A program made the position numbers and the translations under genes. The notes beneath the pieces are model-generated. The model did not search any database and had not been told where the DNA came from. It was given only the letters and a program-made list of their open reading frames with translations. Of a stretch of DNA of 64,000 bases, positions 9,216 through 19,392 are shown piece by piece (within the stretch, counting starts at the first letter, position 1; the number at the start of each line of letters is the position of its first letter). This DNA is from Streptomyces sp. NBC_01463 (GTDB taxonomy: Bacteria > Actinomycetota > Actinomycetes > Streptomycetales > Streptomycetaceae): NCBI GenBank assembly GCA_036227345.1, contig CP109468.1:8184001-8248000 (forward strand). Reading direction: 5' to 3'.

Positions 9216-9221
9216 ATTCTA
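9216..9221 (-). promoter_or_regulatory. -10 hexamer for the FHA-ABC/kinase operon
   Basis: On the minus strand TAGAAT (9221 to 9216) is followed by six bases and then the ATG at 9209. No Shine-Dalgarno sequence is seen. The spacing puts the transcription start on the A of the start codon, so the operon is probably translated as a leaderless mRNA. No clear -35 box is visible. Confidence 0.5.
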
Positions 9222-9317
9222 TCGACCGGTACGGGTATGTGCCCGGCCAGCGCAGTGCGTGCAGGGCCCATGTTCCCGGTCGGAACGGAGCAGGGGAGGC
9301 GGCCTCGCGGCGCGGTG

Positions 9318-10958
<1,641 letters not shown>

Positions 10959-11004
10959 CTGCCACTCCTCCGTATCGGTCGGTCGGTGCGATCTGCCCGC
11001 GTCG

Positions 11005-11742
11005 TCATCTTCGCCGGTCGCCGTCGCGGGCGGCGGGCTGCCCCGCCGCGCGGACCGCCACCGCCGCCGCGTATCCGGTGGGCACCCGGACATCGGTGAT
11101 CGTCCAGCCCGCCGGGCCGGGGCCGGGGCGGGGGCCGGTGCCGACGTGCTCGGCGGCGAGGCCGTCGGCCAGGCCGATGCCCTCACCCTTGAGATAGGCC
11201 TCCTTGCGGGTCCACACCCGGCCGAAGGCGGCCGGCCGCAGCTCCTCCGGAAGCTCCGCCAGCTCGCGGGACTCCGCGGGGTGCAGCTGACCGGCGATCT
11301 CGGACACGACGCCGGTCTTCGGGAGGAGCTCGACGTCCACTCCGACCGGCACGTCCGCGAACGCCAGCAGCGCCACTCCGCGGGTGTGCGACAGCGAGAA
11401 GTGCACACCCCCGCCGGTCGCGGGCCGGCCGTGCGGGCCGCCGCACGACGGGCACGGCTCCCGGGTCAGCGGCACCGCACCGGGAGCGACTCCCAGCCGG
11501 GCGCCGAGCAGTATCCGCAGGGCCACATGCGAGGCGACATAGCACTCACGGTCGGCGTCGACGACCAGATGCGCGGCCCGGTCCAGCTCTCCGGCATCGA
11601 GGATGCCCGGCGCGACCCGCGCCGCCTGCCCGCAGTGCCGTGCGACGTCCACCCGCCACAACGAGAGGACACCGGGCGGGGGGAGGAGGGACGGGCCGGA
11701 CTGTCCCTCCTCGGGGAACGCGAACACGTCGGGCTGGTACAC
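11005..11742 (-). CDS. 4'-phosphopantetheinyl transferase superfamily protein (Sfp/AcpT-like)
   Basis: Enzymes of this family move the phosphopantetheine arm of coenzyme A onto a serine of carrier proteins, activating fatty acid, polyketide or peptide synthases. In the 245-residue product the Mg-binding GVDVELL motif and the later [12 protein letters not shown] motif (W-x-x-K-E-A) are clear, preceded by [15 protein letters not shown]. Several cysteines in [14 protein letters not shown] form a zinc-ribbon-like insert, common in actinobacterial members. The likely start is GTG 11742 ([13 protein letters not shown]) with AAGGA about 12 bases upstream; longer forms starting upstream are possible. 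No carrier-protein cluster lies in this window, so this may be a housekeeping or trans-acting enzyme. Confidence 0.85.
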   Translation of the reverse strand: MYQPDVFAFPEEGQSGPSLLPPPGVLSLWRVDVARHCGQAARVAPGILDAGELDRAAHLVVDADRECYVASHVALRILLGARLGVAPGAVPLTREPCPSCGGPHGRPATGGGVHFSLSHTRGVALLAFADVPVGVDVELLPKTGVVSEIAGQLHPAESRELAELPEELRPAAFGRVWTRKEAYLKGEGIGLADGLAAEHVGTGPRPGPGPAGWTITDVRVPTGYAAAVAVRAAGQPAARDGDRRR

Positions 11743-12279
11743 CGTTACGTCGTTTCCTTCGCAGGGCGGGTGGTGAGGGCGTGTCACGGCGGGGCGGCCG
11801 ATTCGCATCCGCTGAGGATCCGGCCGGGGTCCGACGTACGTTCGATCATAGAGCGACGGGATGGCCGTGCTCGTGACCGCGCCCTCGGCCGTGACGGATG
11901 GGCGCGCGGGGGTCCGTGACGGTGGCCCCGCTCCTCGTCGTGCCCGGCGTTCCGCGTCCCGGCCTCCCCCTCCGAGCTGGCACCTTTCAGCGGCTTGCGT
12001 TCTGACGCAAATTCCTTGCGTGGTGGCGGCCGTCCATCCTGTCTGCCTCGCGCATGGTCAAATGCCGCGATTGTCGGGCCAGTTGTGGCGGGATGAAGGA
12101 GTCCGTTTAGCTTCTTTCTTCTGCCGCAACAGTGGACTCGCCCTCAATTCTCTGCAACTCTCTGACCGCAAAACGCAAAAGTCCATCCTGGTGGTGCAGG
12201 AATTCATGCCCCAGCAGGTACGCAGACAGAGCCGCGCCTTGGCCGCGCCCCCTGCGCCGAGGCCGAAGATCGGGGACAT
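11743..12279. other. Long intergenic region upstream of the GH87 gene, with clustered TTGCG/CGCAA half-sites
   Basis: This 537-bp region separates the leftward phosphopantetheinyl transferase from the rightward GH87 gene. I see no credible gene in it. It holds an inverted-repeat operator at 11995-12021 and further CGCAA half-sites at 12124-12129, 12166-12171 and 12173-12178, the last two forming a tandem repeat. The DNA from about 12000 to 12200 is less G+C-rich than its surroundings, as expected of a regulated promoter with a long leader. A consensus -35/-10 pair could not be fixed by eye. Confidence 0.55.
11995..12021. promoter_or_regulatory. Putative operator: TTGCGT-N4-ACGCAA-N5-TTGCGT
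   Basis: A perfect inverted repeat ACGCAAATTCCTTGCGT occupies 12005-12021. An extra TTGCGT at 11995-12000 makes a second dyad with the left arm of the first, giving three alternating half-sites. The same 15-base core recurs upstream of the sugar-binding protein gene at 16623-16639. The symmetry and size fit a LacI-type repressor dimer. No such regulator gene is in the window. Confidence 0.6.
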
Positions 12280-15200
12280 ATGAGAACGCAACGCTGGAGA
12301 CGGCGGGTCCTTTCCACCGCCGTCACCACGAGCCTGCTGATGGTCGGCGGGCCGGTGCTGAACGCGTCGGCGGCCGGCGGGCCCAACATCGCCGCCGGTC
12401 ACAGGACGGCCGCGAGCAGCGAGGGCAGCGGCAGGGACGCCGGGAACATCGCCGACGGAGAACAGTCGACGTACTGGGAAGGGTCGGGCAGTTCCCTTCC
12501 CCAGTGGGTGCAGAGCGACCTGGGCAAGGTCACCCGCATCGACCAGGTCACCCTGAAGCTCCCCGCCGACTGGAAGAGCCGCCGGCAGACCCTCTCGCTC
12601 CAGGGCAGCGCCGACGGCACCAGCTTCACCACACTGAAGACCTCGGCCTCCTACACCTTCGCGCCGGGCAGCTCCAACAAGGTGACGATCTCCGTCCCCG
12701 CCACCCGGGCCCGGTTCGTGCGGGCGAACATCACCGCGAACACCGCGGCGAAGAACGGCCAGCTCGCCGAGCTCGAGGTGCGCGCGGCGGCGGAGTCGTC
12801 GGTGAACCTCGCGGCCGGCCGCACACTCACGGCCAGCAGCTACACCGAGACGTACATCGCCGCCCACGCCAACGACGGCAACGCGGGCAGCTACTGGGAG
12901 AGCCGCAACGGAGCCCTGCCCCAGTGGATCCAGGCCGACCTCGGATCCTCGGTGCGGGTCGACCGGGTGGTCCTGCGGCTGCCGGACGGCTGGGAGACCC
13001 GCACCCAGACGCTGAAGATCCAGAGCAGCACCAACGGCACGGACTTCAGCGACGTGACGCAGCCCAAGGCGTACACCTTCAGCCCCACGGCGGGTGAGAC
13101 GGCGACGGTCTCCTTCGACGCCACCACCACCCGCTACGTACGCGTGCTCGTCAGCGCCAACTCCGTCCAGCCGGGCGCCCAGGTCTCCGAGCTGGAGATC
13201 TACGGGCCCGAGTCGGGCGACACCCAGGCGCCGACCGCACCCTCGCAGCTGGCGTTCACCGAACCGGCCACCGGCCAGATCAAGCTGACCTGGAACGCGT
13301 CGACGGACAACACGGCCGTCACCGGCTACGACATCTACGCCGACAACGCGCTGCTCACCAGCGTGGCGGGCAACGTCACCACGTTCACCGACACCCGTCC
13401 GGCCGGCTCCACCGTGTCGTACTACGTCCGGGCCAAGGACGCGGCGGGCAACGCCTCGGCGAACAGCAACACCGTGACCCGGACCGGGAGCGGCGGCGAC
13501 ACCCAGGCGCCGACCGCACCGGCGAACCTGAGCTTCACCGAGGCGACCGCCGGTCAGATCAAGCTGGTCTGGCAGGCGTCCACCGACAACAAGGGCGTCA
13601 CCGGGTACGACATCTACGCCAACAACGTGCTGCGCAAGAGCGTGGCCGGCGATGTCACCACCTACACCGACACCCAGTCCGCCGGTACCACCGTCTCGTA
13701 CACCGTCCGGGCCAAGGACGCTGCGGGCAACGTCTCGGGAGACAGCAACACCGTCACGCGTAACGGCAGCACGGGCTCGGCGTCCAACCTCGCGGTCGGC
13801 AAGCCCATCACCGCCTCGTCCGTGGTCCACACGTTCGTCGCGGAGAACGCCAACGACAACAGCGTGACCACCTACTGGGAAGGCGCCGGGGGCAGCTACC
13901 CGAACACCCTGACCGTGAAGCTGGGGGCCAACGCCGACACTGAGAACGTCGTCGTCAAGCTCAACCCGGACAGCAGCTGGGGGGCCAGGACCCAGAACAT
14001 CCAGGTCCTCGGCCGGGAGCAGAGCGCCTCGGCGTTCACCAGCCTGGCCGCGGCCAAGGACTACGCCTTCAGCCCGGGCAGCGGCAACACGGTGACCATT
14101 CCGGTCAGCGGCCGGGTCGCCGACGTCCAGCTGAAGTTCAACTCCAACACCGGATCGGGCGCCGGTCAGGTCGCGGAGTTCCAGGTGCTGGGTGCTCCGG
14201 CGCCCAACCCGAACCTCCAGGTCAACTCGGTGACGGCGGCCCCGGCCGCGCCCGTCGAGTCGGACCCGGTCACGCTCACCGCGACGGTGCGCAACAGCGG
14301 TTCGGTCGCGGCACCGGCGAGCAAGGTCGAGTTCCGGCTCGGCGGCTCCAAGGTCGCCACCGCGTCCGTGGGCGCGCTGGCGGGCGGGGCCTCCGCCCAG
14401 GTCAGCGCCGACATCGGTCCGCGTGACGCGGGCACGTACGCACTGAGCGCGGTCGCCGACCCGGCGAACGAGGTCATCGAGCAGAACGAGACCGACAACA
14501 CCTACACGAGCACGACCGGCCTCGTCGTGAAGCCCGTCGCCAGCTCGGACCTGGTCTCCACCGGGGTCAGCACCTCCCCGTCGGCCCCGTCCGCCGGGCA
14601 GAACGTCGCCTTCTCGGTCGCCATCAAGAACCAGGGCTCGGTGGCGTCAGCCGCCGGCGGCCACGCGATCACACTGACCCTGCTCGACTCCAAGGGCGCC
14701 ACGGTGAAGACCCTCACGGGCACCTACACCGGGGCGATCGCCGCGGGTGCGACCAGCGCCCCGGTGAGCCTGGGCAGCTGGACGGCGGTCAACGGCTCGT
14801 ACTCCGTGAAGACGGTGATCGCCGACGACACCAACGAGCTGCCGGTGAAGCGCGAGAACAACACCACCACCAGCTCCCTCTTCGTCGGACGCGGCGCCAA
14901 CATGCCGTACGACATGTACGAGGCGGAGGACGGGGTCACCGGTGGCGGCGCGCAGGTCGTCGGCCCGAACAGGACCGTCGGCGACGTCGCGGGCGAGGCG
15001 TCCGGCCGTAAGGCCGTCACCCTCAACAGCACCGGCAACTACGTCGAGTTCACCACCAGGGCGAGCACCAACTCCCTGGTGACCCGCTTCTCCATCCCGG
15101 ACTCCGCGGGCGGCGGGGGCATCGACTCGAAGCTGAACGTCTACGTGGACGGCACCTTCCTCAAGGCGATCGACCTCACCTCGAAGTACGCGTGGCTGTA

Positions 15201-16569
15201 CGGCGCCGAGACCGGTCCGGGCAACTCCCCGGGTTCGGGTTCGCCGCGGCACATCTACGACGAGGCGAACATGCTGCTGGGCAAGACCGTGCCGGCCGGC
15301 AGCAAGATCCGGCTCCAGAAGGACGCGGCGAACACCAGCACGTACGCGATCGACTTCGTCAGCCTGGAGCAGGCGACCCAGATCCCGAACCCGGACGCGG
15401 CCGCCTACGCCGTTCCCACCGGGTTCACCCACCAGGACGTCCAGAACGCCCTGGACAAGGTCCGGATGGACACCACGGGCAAGCTGGTCGGTGTCTACCT
15501 GCCGGCCGGTGACTACCAGACCGCGAGCAAGTTCCAGGTCTACGGCAAGGCCGTCAAGGTCGTCGGCGCGGGTCCCTGGTACACCAGGTTCTTCGCACCC
15601 TCCGGCCAGGAGAACACCGACAACGGCTTCCGCGCCGAGGCCAGCGCCAAGGGCTCGTCGTTCGCGAACTTCGCGTACTTCGGGAACTACACCTCGCGCA
15701 TCGACGGCCCCGGCAAGGTGTTCGACTTCTCCAACGTCTCGGACATCGTGATCGACAACGTCTGGAACGAGCACCAGGTGTGCCTCTACTGGGGCGCCAA
15801 CACCGACAGCATCACCATCAGGAACTCCCGCATCCGGAACACGTTCGCCGACGGCATCAACATGACCAACGGCTCGACGGACAACCACGTCGTCAACAAC
15901 GAGTCCCGGGCCACCGGCGACGACAGCTTCGCGCTGTTCTCGGCGATCGACTCCGGCGGCGCGGACATGAAGAACAACGTCTACGAGAACCTCACCTCGC
16001 TGCTGACCTGGCGGGCCGCGGGCGTCGCCGTCTACGGCGGCTACAACAACACCTTCCGCAACATCCTGATCGCGGACACCCTGGTCTACTCCGGCATCAC
16101 GGTCAGCTCGCTGGACTTCGGCTACCCGATGAACGGCTTCGGGACCGATCCGACCACGGTCGAGAACGTCTCCGTGCTCCGCTCAGGCGGCCATTTCTGG
16201 GGCTCGCAGACTTTCCCCGGCATCTGGCTGTTCTCCGCCTCCAAGGTCTTCCAGGGCATCAGGATCAACCACGTCGACATCGTCGACCCGACGTACAGCG
16301 GCATCATGTTCCAGACCAACTACGTGGGAGGCCAGCCACAGTTCCCGATCAAGGACACGATCCTGACGGACATCTCGATCTCCGGCGCGCGCAAGAGCGG
16401 CGACGCCTACGATGCCAAGTCCGGCTTCGGACTGTGGGCCAACGAGATGCCCGAGGCCGGCCAGGGGCCCGCCGTCGGTGAGGTGACCTTCAACGGCCTG
16501 AAGCTCAGCGGCAACGCTCTGGACGTGAAGAACACGACGTCCACCATGAAGATCAACATCAACCCGTAA
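12280..16569 (+). CDS. Secreted modular glycoside hydrolase family 87 enzyme (alpha-1,3-glucanase/mycodextranase type)
   Basis: This 1429-residue exoenzyme probably cuts alpha-1,3-glucan (mutan, fungal wall glucan) or nigeran. A Sec signal peptide ends near residue 32 (LNASA-A). Then come two F5/8 type C (discoidin) domains (about 35-165 and 168-305), two fibronectin III domains (312-400, 407-495), a third discoidin-like domain (500-640), two CARDB domains (645-868), a carbohydrate-binding-like segment (about 880-1010) and a right-handed beta-helix catalytic domain to the end. In the helix, D1191 (FADGIN) and D1214-D1215 (TGDDSF) are 23 residues apart. As I recall, this is the spacing of the three catalytic aspartates in Bacillus and Paenibacillus GH87 alpha-1,3-glucanases, which are also decorated with discoidin domains. 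GGGGA lies five bases before ATG. A sugar ABC transporter and a glucosidase follow. Confidence 0.85.
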   Translation: MRTQRWRRRVLSTAVTTSLLMVGGPVLNASAAGGPNIAAGHRTAASSEGSGRDAGNIADGEQSTYWEGSGSSLPQWVQSDLGKVTRIDQVTLKLPADWKSRRQTLSLQGSADGTSFTTLKTSASYTFAPGSSNKVTISVPATRARFVRANITANTAAKNGQLAELEVRAAAESSVNLAAGRTLTASSYTETYIAAHANDGNAGSYWESRNGALPQWIQADLGSSVRVDRVVLRLPDGWETRTQTLKIQSSTNGTDFSDVTQPKAYTFSPTAGETATVSFDATTTRYVRVLVSANSVQPGAQVSELEIYGPESGDTQAPTAPSQLAFTEPATGQIKLTWNASTDNTAVTGYDIYADNALLTSVAGNVTTFTDTRPAGSTVSYYVRAKDAAGNASANSNTVTRTGSGGDTQAPTAPANLSFTEATAGQIKLVWQASTDNKGVTGYDIYANNVLRKSVAGDVTTYTDTQSAGTTVSYTVRAKDAAGNVSGDSNTVTRNGSTGSASNLAVGKPITASSVVHTFVAENANDNSVTTYWEGAGGSYPNTLTVKLGANADTENVVVKLNPDSSWGARTQNIQVLGREQSASAFTSLAAAKDYAFSPGSGNTVTIPVSGRVADVQLKFNSNTGSGAGQVAEFQVLGAPAPNPNLQVNSVTAAPAAPVESDPVTLTATVRNSGSVAAPASKVEFRLGGSKVATASVGALAGGASAQVSADIGPRDAGTYALSAVADPANEVIEQNETDNTYTSTTGLVVKPVASSDLVSTGVSTSPSAPSAGQNVAFSVAIKNQGSVASAAGGHAITLTLLDSKGATVKTLTGTYTGAIAAGATSAPVSLGSWTAVNGSYSVKTVIADDTNELPVKRENNTTTSSLFVGRGANMPYDMYEAEDGVTGGGAQVVGPNRTVGDVAGEASGRKAVTLNSTGNYVEFTTRASTNSLVTRFSIPDSAGGGGIDSKLNVYVDGTFLKAIDLTSKYAWLYGAETGPGNSPGSGSPRHIYDEANMLLGKTVPAGSKIRLQKDAANTSTYAIDFVSLEQATQIPNPDAAAYAVPTGFTHQDVQNALDKVRMDTTGKLVGVYLPAGDYQTASKFQVYGKAVKVVGAGPWYTRFFAPSGQENTDNGFRAEASAKGSSFANFAYFGNYTSRIDGPGKVFDFSNVSDIVIDNVWNEHQVCLYWGANTDSITIRNSRIRNTFADGINMTNGSTDNHVVNNESRATGDDSFALFSAIDSGGADMKNNVYENLTSLLTWRAAGVAVYGGYNNTFRNILIADTLVYSGITVSSLDFGYPMNGFGTDPTTVENVSVLRSGGHFWGSQTFPGIWLFSASKVFQGIRINHVDIVDPTYSGIMFQTNYVGGQPQFPIKDTILTDISISGARKSGDAYDAKSGFGLWANEMPEAGQGPAVGEVTFNGLKLSGNALDVKNTTSTMKININP

Positions 16570-16589
16570 CAGGCACCGCACCCAGGGGG

Positions 16590-16613
16590 CGCCGTCCGGT
16601 CGGCCGGACGGCG
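16590..16613 (+). terminator. Hairpin terminator after the GH87 gene
   Basis: CGCCGTCCGG and CCGGACGGCG form a perfect 10-bp stem with a four-base loop, 21 bp after the stop codon. There is no U-tract, as is usual in Streptomyces. Confidence 0.6.
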
Positions 16614-16622
16614 TTCCGAGGT

Positions 16623-16639
16623 GCGCAAATTCCTTGCGC
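16623..16639. promoter_or_regulatory. Putative operator GCGCAA-N5-TTGCGC, second copy
   Basis: GCGCAAATTCCTTGCGC is a perfect inverted repeat. It shares the central 15 bases, including the non-symmetric ATTCC spacer, with the operator upstream of the GH87 gene. Its centre is 270 bp before the start of the binding-protein gene; the GH87 copy is 267 bp before its gene. Confidence 0.65.
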
Positions 16640-16900
16640 CCCGACGTGCGAAGTTTGCATGATCAGTGCAGCCGCGAGACCGCGAACCGTGCGGAACCCA
16701 CCCTGACGCGCCGTCCCGGCTCCGTGGAGCCCGGGCGGCGCGTCTCTGTGGTGCACGGCATGGCCCGGCACACCTCTGTCAAACTTTTACGAAAACTGCG
16801 CGAGATATTGCGTTCACATGTCGACGCTGGTTGAGTGTGCCTCGCCCCGGCAGAGAGTCGGCCGAGGGCCATCCACGCTCATGCCCAAAGGGGACCATCG

Positions 16901-18325
16901 ATGAGAAGTGCTGGGTTGCGCCGCACACGCCGTATCAGCCGTGCCTCCGCGGCTGCCCTTGTCACCGCACTTGCCCTGACCTCGCTCGCCTCCTGTGGCA
17001 CGAGCAGCAGCAAGGACGAGGACTCGAACAGCGCGTCGAAGGGATCGTCCGACCCTTCCGCCCCGCTCGACCCGAAGGCGAAGGTGACGATCTCGATCGA
17101 CTGCATGCCGCCGGCGGCCAAGGCCGCGGAGCTGCGCGAGTGGAACGAGGACATCAAGACGTTCAACCAGAAGTACCCGAACGTCACGATCAACGGGAAG
17201 TCCACCCCCGGCCAGTGCAACGAGCCGCCCCGCTTCACGGCGATGCTGAAGGGGAAGTCGCAGCCCGACGTCTTCTACGCGTACTTCTCCGACCTCCAGC
17301 AGGTGCTGGACAACGACGGGGCCGAGGACATCTCGGCGTACGTCACGGAGAAGTCCGTGCCCGCGCTCAAGGACATCCAGCCCCAGGTCGTCGACGTGGC
17401 GCGCAAGGACGGCAAGCTCTACGGCCTGCCGACCAGCAACTACACCATGGGCCTGATGATCAACCGGACGCTGTTCACCCAGGCCGGTCTGGACCCGAAC
17501 AAGCCGCCGGCCACCTGGGACGAGGTCCGTGCCGCGGCCAAGAAGATCGCGGGCCTGGGCAAGGGCATCTCCGGCTACGGTGAGTACAGCGCCGGCAACA
17601 ACGGCGGCTGGCACTTCGCCGCCACCCAGTTCGGACTCGGCGGAGAGGTCGTCGACGCCTCCGGCAAGAAGGCGGCCTTCAACGACGCCTCGGGCAAGCA
17701 GGTCCTCCAGCAGCTGCACGACATGCGCTGGGAGGACGACAGCATGGGCAAGACCCAGCTGCTCAAGTGGGGCGACCTCCAGAAGCAGATCGCCAGCGAC
17801 AAGCTGGGCATGTTCCTCGCCGCCCCCGACGACATCGCCTACATGGTGCAGCAGCTCGGCGCCAAGTACGAGACCTTCGGCCTGGGCCCGATCCCCGGCG
17901 CCAAGGGCACGCTGTTCGGCGGCAACAACTACCTGATCAAGAAGGGCAGCTCGCCCGACCAGATCAAGGCCGGCATCGCCTGGCTGAACTTCAAGAACCT
18001 CTCGCCGGGCAAGGGACAGTTCGACTGGGCCCGCACCAAGGCCGACAAGCTCCCCGTCGGCCTGCCGCAGCCGAACTTCTTCCTCAACGACTCCAAGACC
18101 AAGGACGACGCCGCACGCGCCGCCAACGCCTCGATGCCCATCGAGAACTTCAAGGCCTTCATGGACAACCCCGTCCAGGGCAAGGCCGAGCCGCCGAAGG
18201 CGCAGGAGATCTACAAGATCCTCGACAACGCCATGTCCGGTGTGCTGACCAACAAGGACGCCGACATCGACAAGCTGCTCTCCACCGCTGAGCAGCAGGT
18301 CAACCAGGTTCTGGCGAACCAGTAA
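16901..18325 (+). CDS. Sugar ABC transporter substrate-binding lipoprotein
   Basis: This 474-residue extracellular binding protein captures an oligosaccharide and delivers it to the two permeases that follow. The signal peptide carries an Arg-rich start and a lipobox LASC near residue 31, followed by a Ser/Asp-rich linker, so it is membrane-anchored. The fold is MalE-like (SBP_bac_1), with YFSDLQQVLDNDGAEDISAYV and GLPTSNYTMGLMINRTLF as recognisable segments. AAAGGGG lies seven bases before the ATG, which decides the start; an in-frame codon 66 bp upstream lacks a site. A strong hairpin follows the gene, then the permeases. No ATPase is encoded here. As is common for streptomycete sugar transporters, a shared MsiK-type ATPase elsewhere is the probable energy source. 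Position behind a GH87 enzyme suggests nigero-oligosaccharides or other alpha-glucosides as ligand. Confidence 0.92.
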   Translation: MRSAGLRRTRRISRASAAALVTALALTSLASCGTSSSKDEDSNSASKGSSDPSAPLDPKAKVTISIDCMPPAAKAAELREWNEDIKTFNQKYPNVTINGKSTPGQCNEPPRFTAMLKGKSQPDVFYAYFSDLQQVLDNDGAEDISAYVTEKSVPALKDIQPQVVDVARKDGKLYGLPTSNYTMGLMINRTLFTQAGLDPNKPPATWDEVRAAAKKIAGLGKGISGYGEYSAGNNGGWHFAATQFGLGGEVVDASGKKAAFNDASGKQVLQQLHDMRWEDDSMGKTQLLKWGDLQKQIASDKLGMFLAAPDDIAYMVQQLGAKYETFGLGPIPGAKGTLFGGNNYLIKKGSSPDQIKAGIAWLNFKNLSPGKGQFDWARTKADKLPVGLPQPNFFLNDSKTKDDAARAANASMPIENFKAFMDNPVQGKAEPPKAQEIYKILDNAMSGVLTNKDADIDKLLSTAEQQVNQVLANQ

Positions 18326-18332
18326 CGGACGC

Positions 18333-18363
18333 GCGGGACCGGGTCACGCGGACCCGGTCCCGC
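18333..18363 (+). terminator. Intra-operon hairpin between binding protein and permeases
   Basis: GCGGGACCGGGTC and GACCCGGTCCCGC form a perfect 13-bp stem with a five-base loop, eight bases after the stop codon. Such hairpins after binding-protein genes usually lower read-through or protect the upstream mRNA, so that more binding protein than permease is made. Confidence 0.6.
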
Positions 18364-18417
18364 ATTCCGGCCCCGTCCGACTACTGCGCTTCAGTTCACC
18401 GGCACATAGGAGACACC

Positions 18418-19377
18418 ATGTCGGCCCCTACCCTGTCCTCCCACAAGGCGACCAGGCCTCGTCCAGGACATTCAGGCCCGGCTCGCCGGGACTCCGCCCG
18501 CGAGGAGTTCCTGCGTGCCGTGCGCCGCAACATCTCAGCCCACGGCTTCCTCATCGGAGCGGTGCTCTGCTTCTCCTTCTTCTCCTGGTACCCGATGGTC
18601 AGGGAATTCATCCTGGCCTTCCAGAAGACCGAGGACGGCAAGACCACCTGGGCCGGCTGGTCCAACCTGACCTACGTCTTCAACGACCCGGCGTTCTGGC
18701 AGGCCTGGCGCAACACCGTCCTGTTCACCGTGCTCGCGCTGCTGCTCGGCTTCGTCGTCCCGTTCGTCGTCGCCGTCGTGCTCAACGAGTTCCGGCACGG
18801 ACAGGGCTATCTGCGCCTGCTCGTCTACCTCCCCGTGATGCTGCCGCCGGTCGCCTCCGTACTGCTCTTCAAGTACTTCTACGACCCCGGGTACGGCCTC
18901 TTCAACCGCATCCTGGAGATCTTCCACCTGCCCGCACAGCAGTGGCTCCAGGACACCGACACCGCCATGCTCTCGGTCGTCATCGCGGCGACCTGGATGA
19001 ACATGGGCGGCGCCACCCTGATCTACCTGGCCGCGCTCCAGGGCATCCCCGGAGAGCTGTACGAGGCGGCGGAGCTGGACGGCGCGGGGCTGCTGCGCAA
19101 GGTCTGGCACGTCACCATCCCGCAGACCCGGCTCATCCTCTCGCTGCTCCTGCTCATGCAGGTCATCGCGACGATGCAGGTCTTCACCGAGCCGTTCCTG
19201 CTCACCAACGGCGCCGGCCCGGAGGGTTCCACCACCACCGTCGTCTACCTCATCTACCAGTACGCCTTCAACTTCAACAACTACGGCAGCGCGGCGGCAC
19301 TCGGCCTCGTCCTGCTCGTCGTCCTCGCGGGATTCTCCGCGGTGTACGTACGACTGAGCCGCAGCAGCGAAGACTAG
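18418..19377 (+). CDS. Sugar ABC transporter permease (MalF-like)
   Basis: This 319-residue inner-membrane subunit forms half of the sugar channel. About six transmembrane helices are visible, beginning at FLIGAVLCFSFFSWYPMVREFILAF. The cytoplasmic EAA loop YEAAELDGAGLLRKVWHVTIP, which docks on the ATPase, lies near residue 220. The N-terminal 40 residues are Arg/Ser-rich and cytoplasmic. GGAG lies ten bases before the ATG. It is followed 15 bp later by the second permease, and the three transport genes form one unit with the upstream binding protein. Confidence 0.93.
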   Translation: MSAPTLSSHKATRPRPGHSGPARRDSAREEFLRAVRRNISAHGFLIGAVLCFSFFSWYPMVREFILAFQKTEDGKTTWAGWSNLTYVFNDPAFWQAWRNTVLFTVLALLLGFVVPFVVAVVLNEFRHGQGYLRLLVYLPVMLPPVASVLLFKYFYDPGYGLFNRILEIFHLPAQQWLQDTDTAMLSVVIAATWMNMGGATLIYLAALQGIPGELYEAAELDGAGLLRKVWHVTIPQTRLILSLLLLMQVIATMQVFTEPFLLTNGAGPEGSTTTVVYLIYQYAFNFNNYGSAAALGLVLLVVLAGFSAVYVRLSRSSED

Positions 19378-19392
19378 GACGGGAGCACGACC

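Larger units (their letters stand above)
16570..16900. other. Intergenic region between GH87 and the sugar transporter genes
   Basis: No gene is credible in these 331 bp. From left to right there is a GH87 terminator hairpin (16590-16613), the shared operator (16623-16639), an imperfect dyad TGCGAAGTTTGCA at 16647-16659, and an A/T-rich stretch around 16780-16820 with a TTTTACGAAAA dyad, which probably contains the promoter. An alternative in-frame start for the next gene at 16835 was rejected because it would remove the usual lipoprotein signal geometry. Confidence 0.5.

Noticed and set aside
11005..11742. The phosphopantetheinyl transferase as part of a biosynthetic cluster
   Set aside because: Its neighbours are phosphoglucomutase and a glucan locus; there are no carrier-protein genes.
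16835..16900. N-terminal extension of the sugar-binding protein
   Set aside because: The start at 16901 has a good ribosome site and gives a normal lipoprotein signal; the extension would bury it 22 residues inside.
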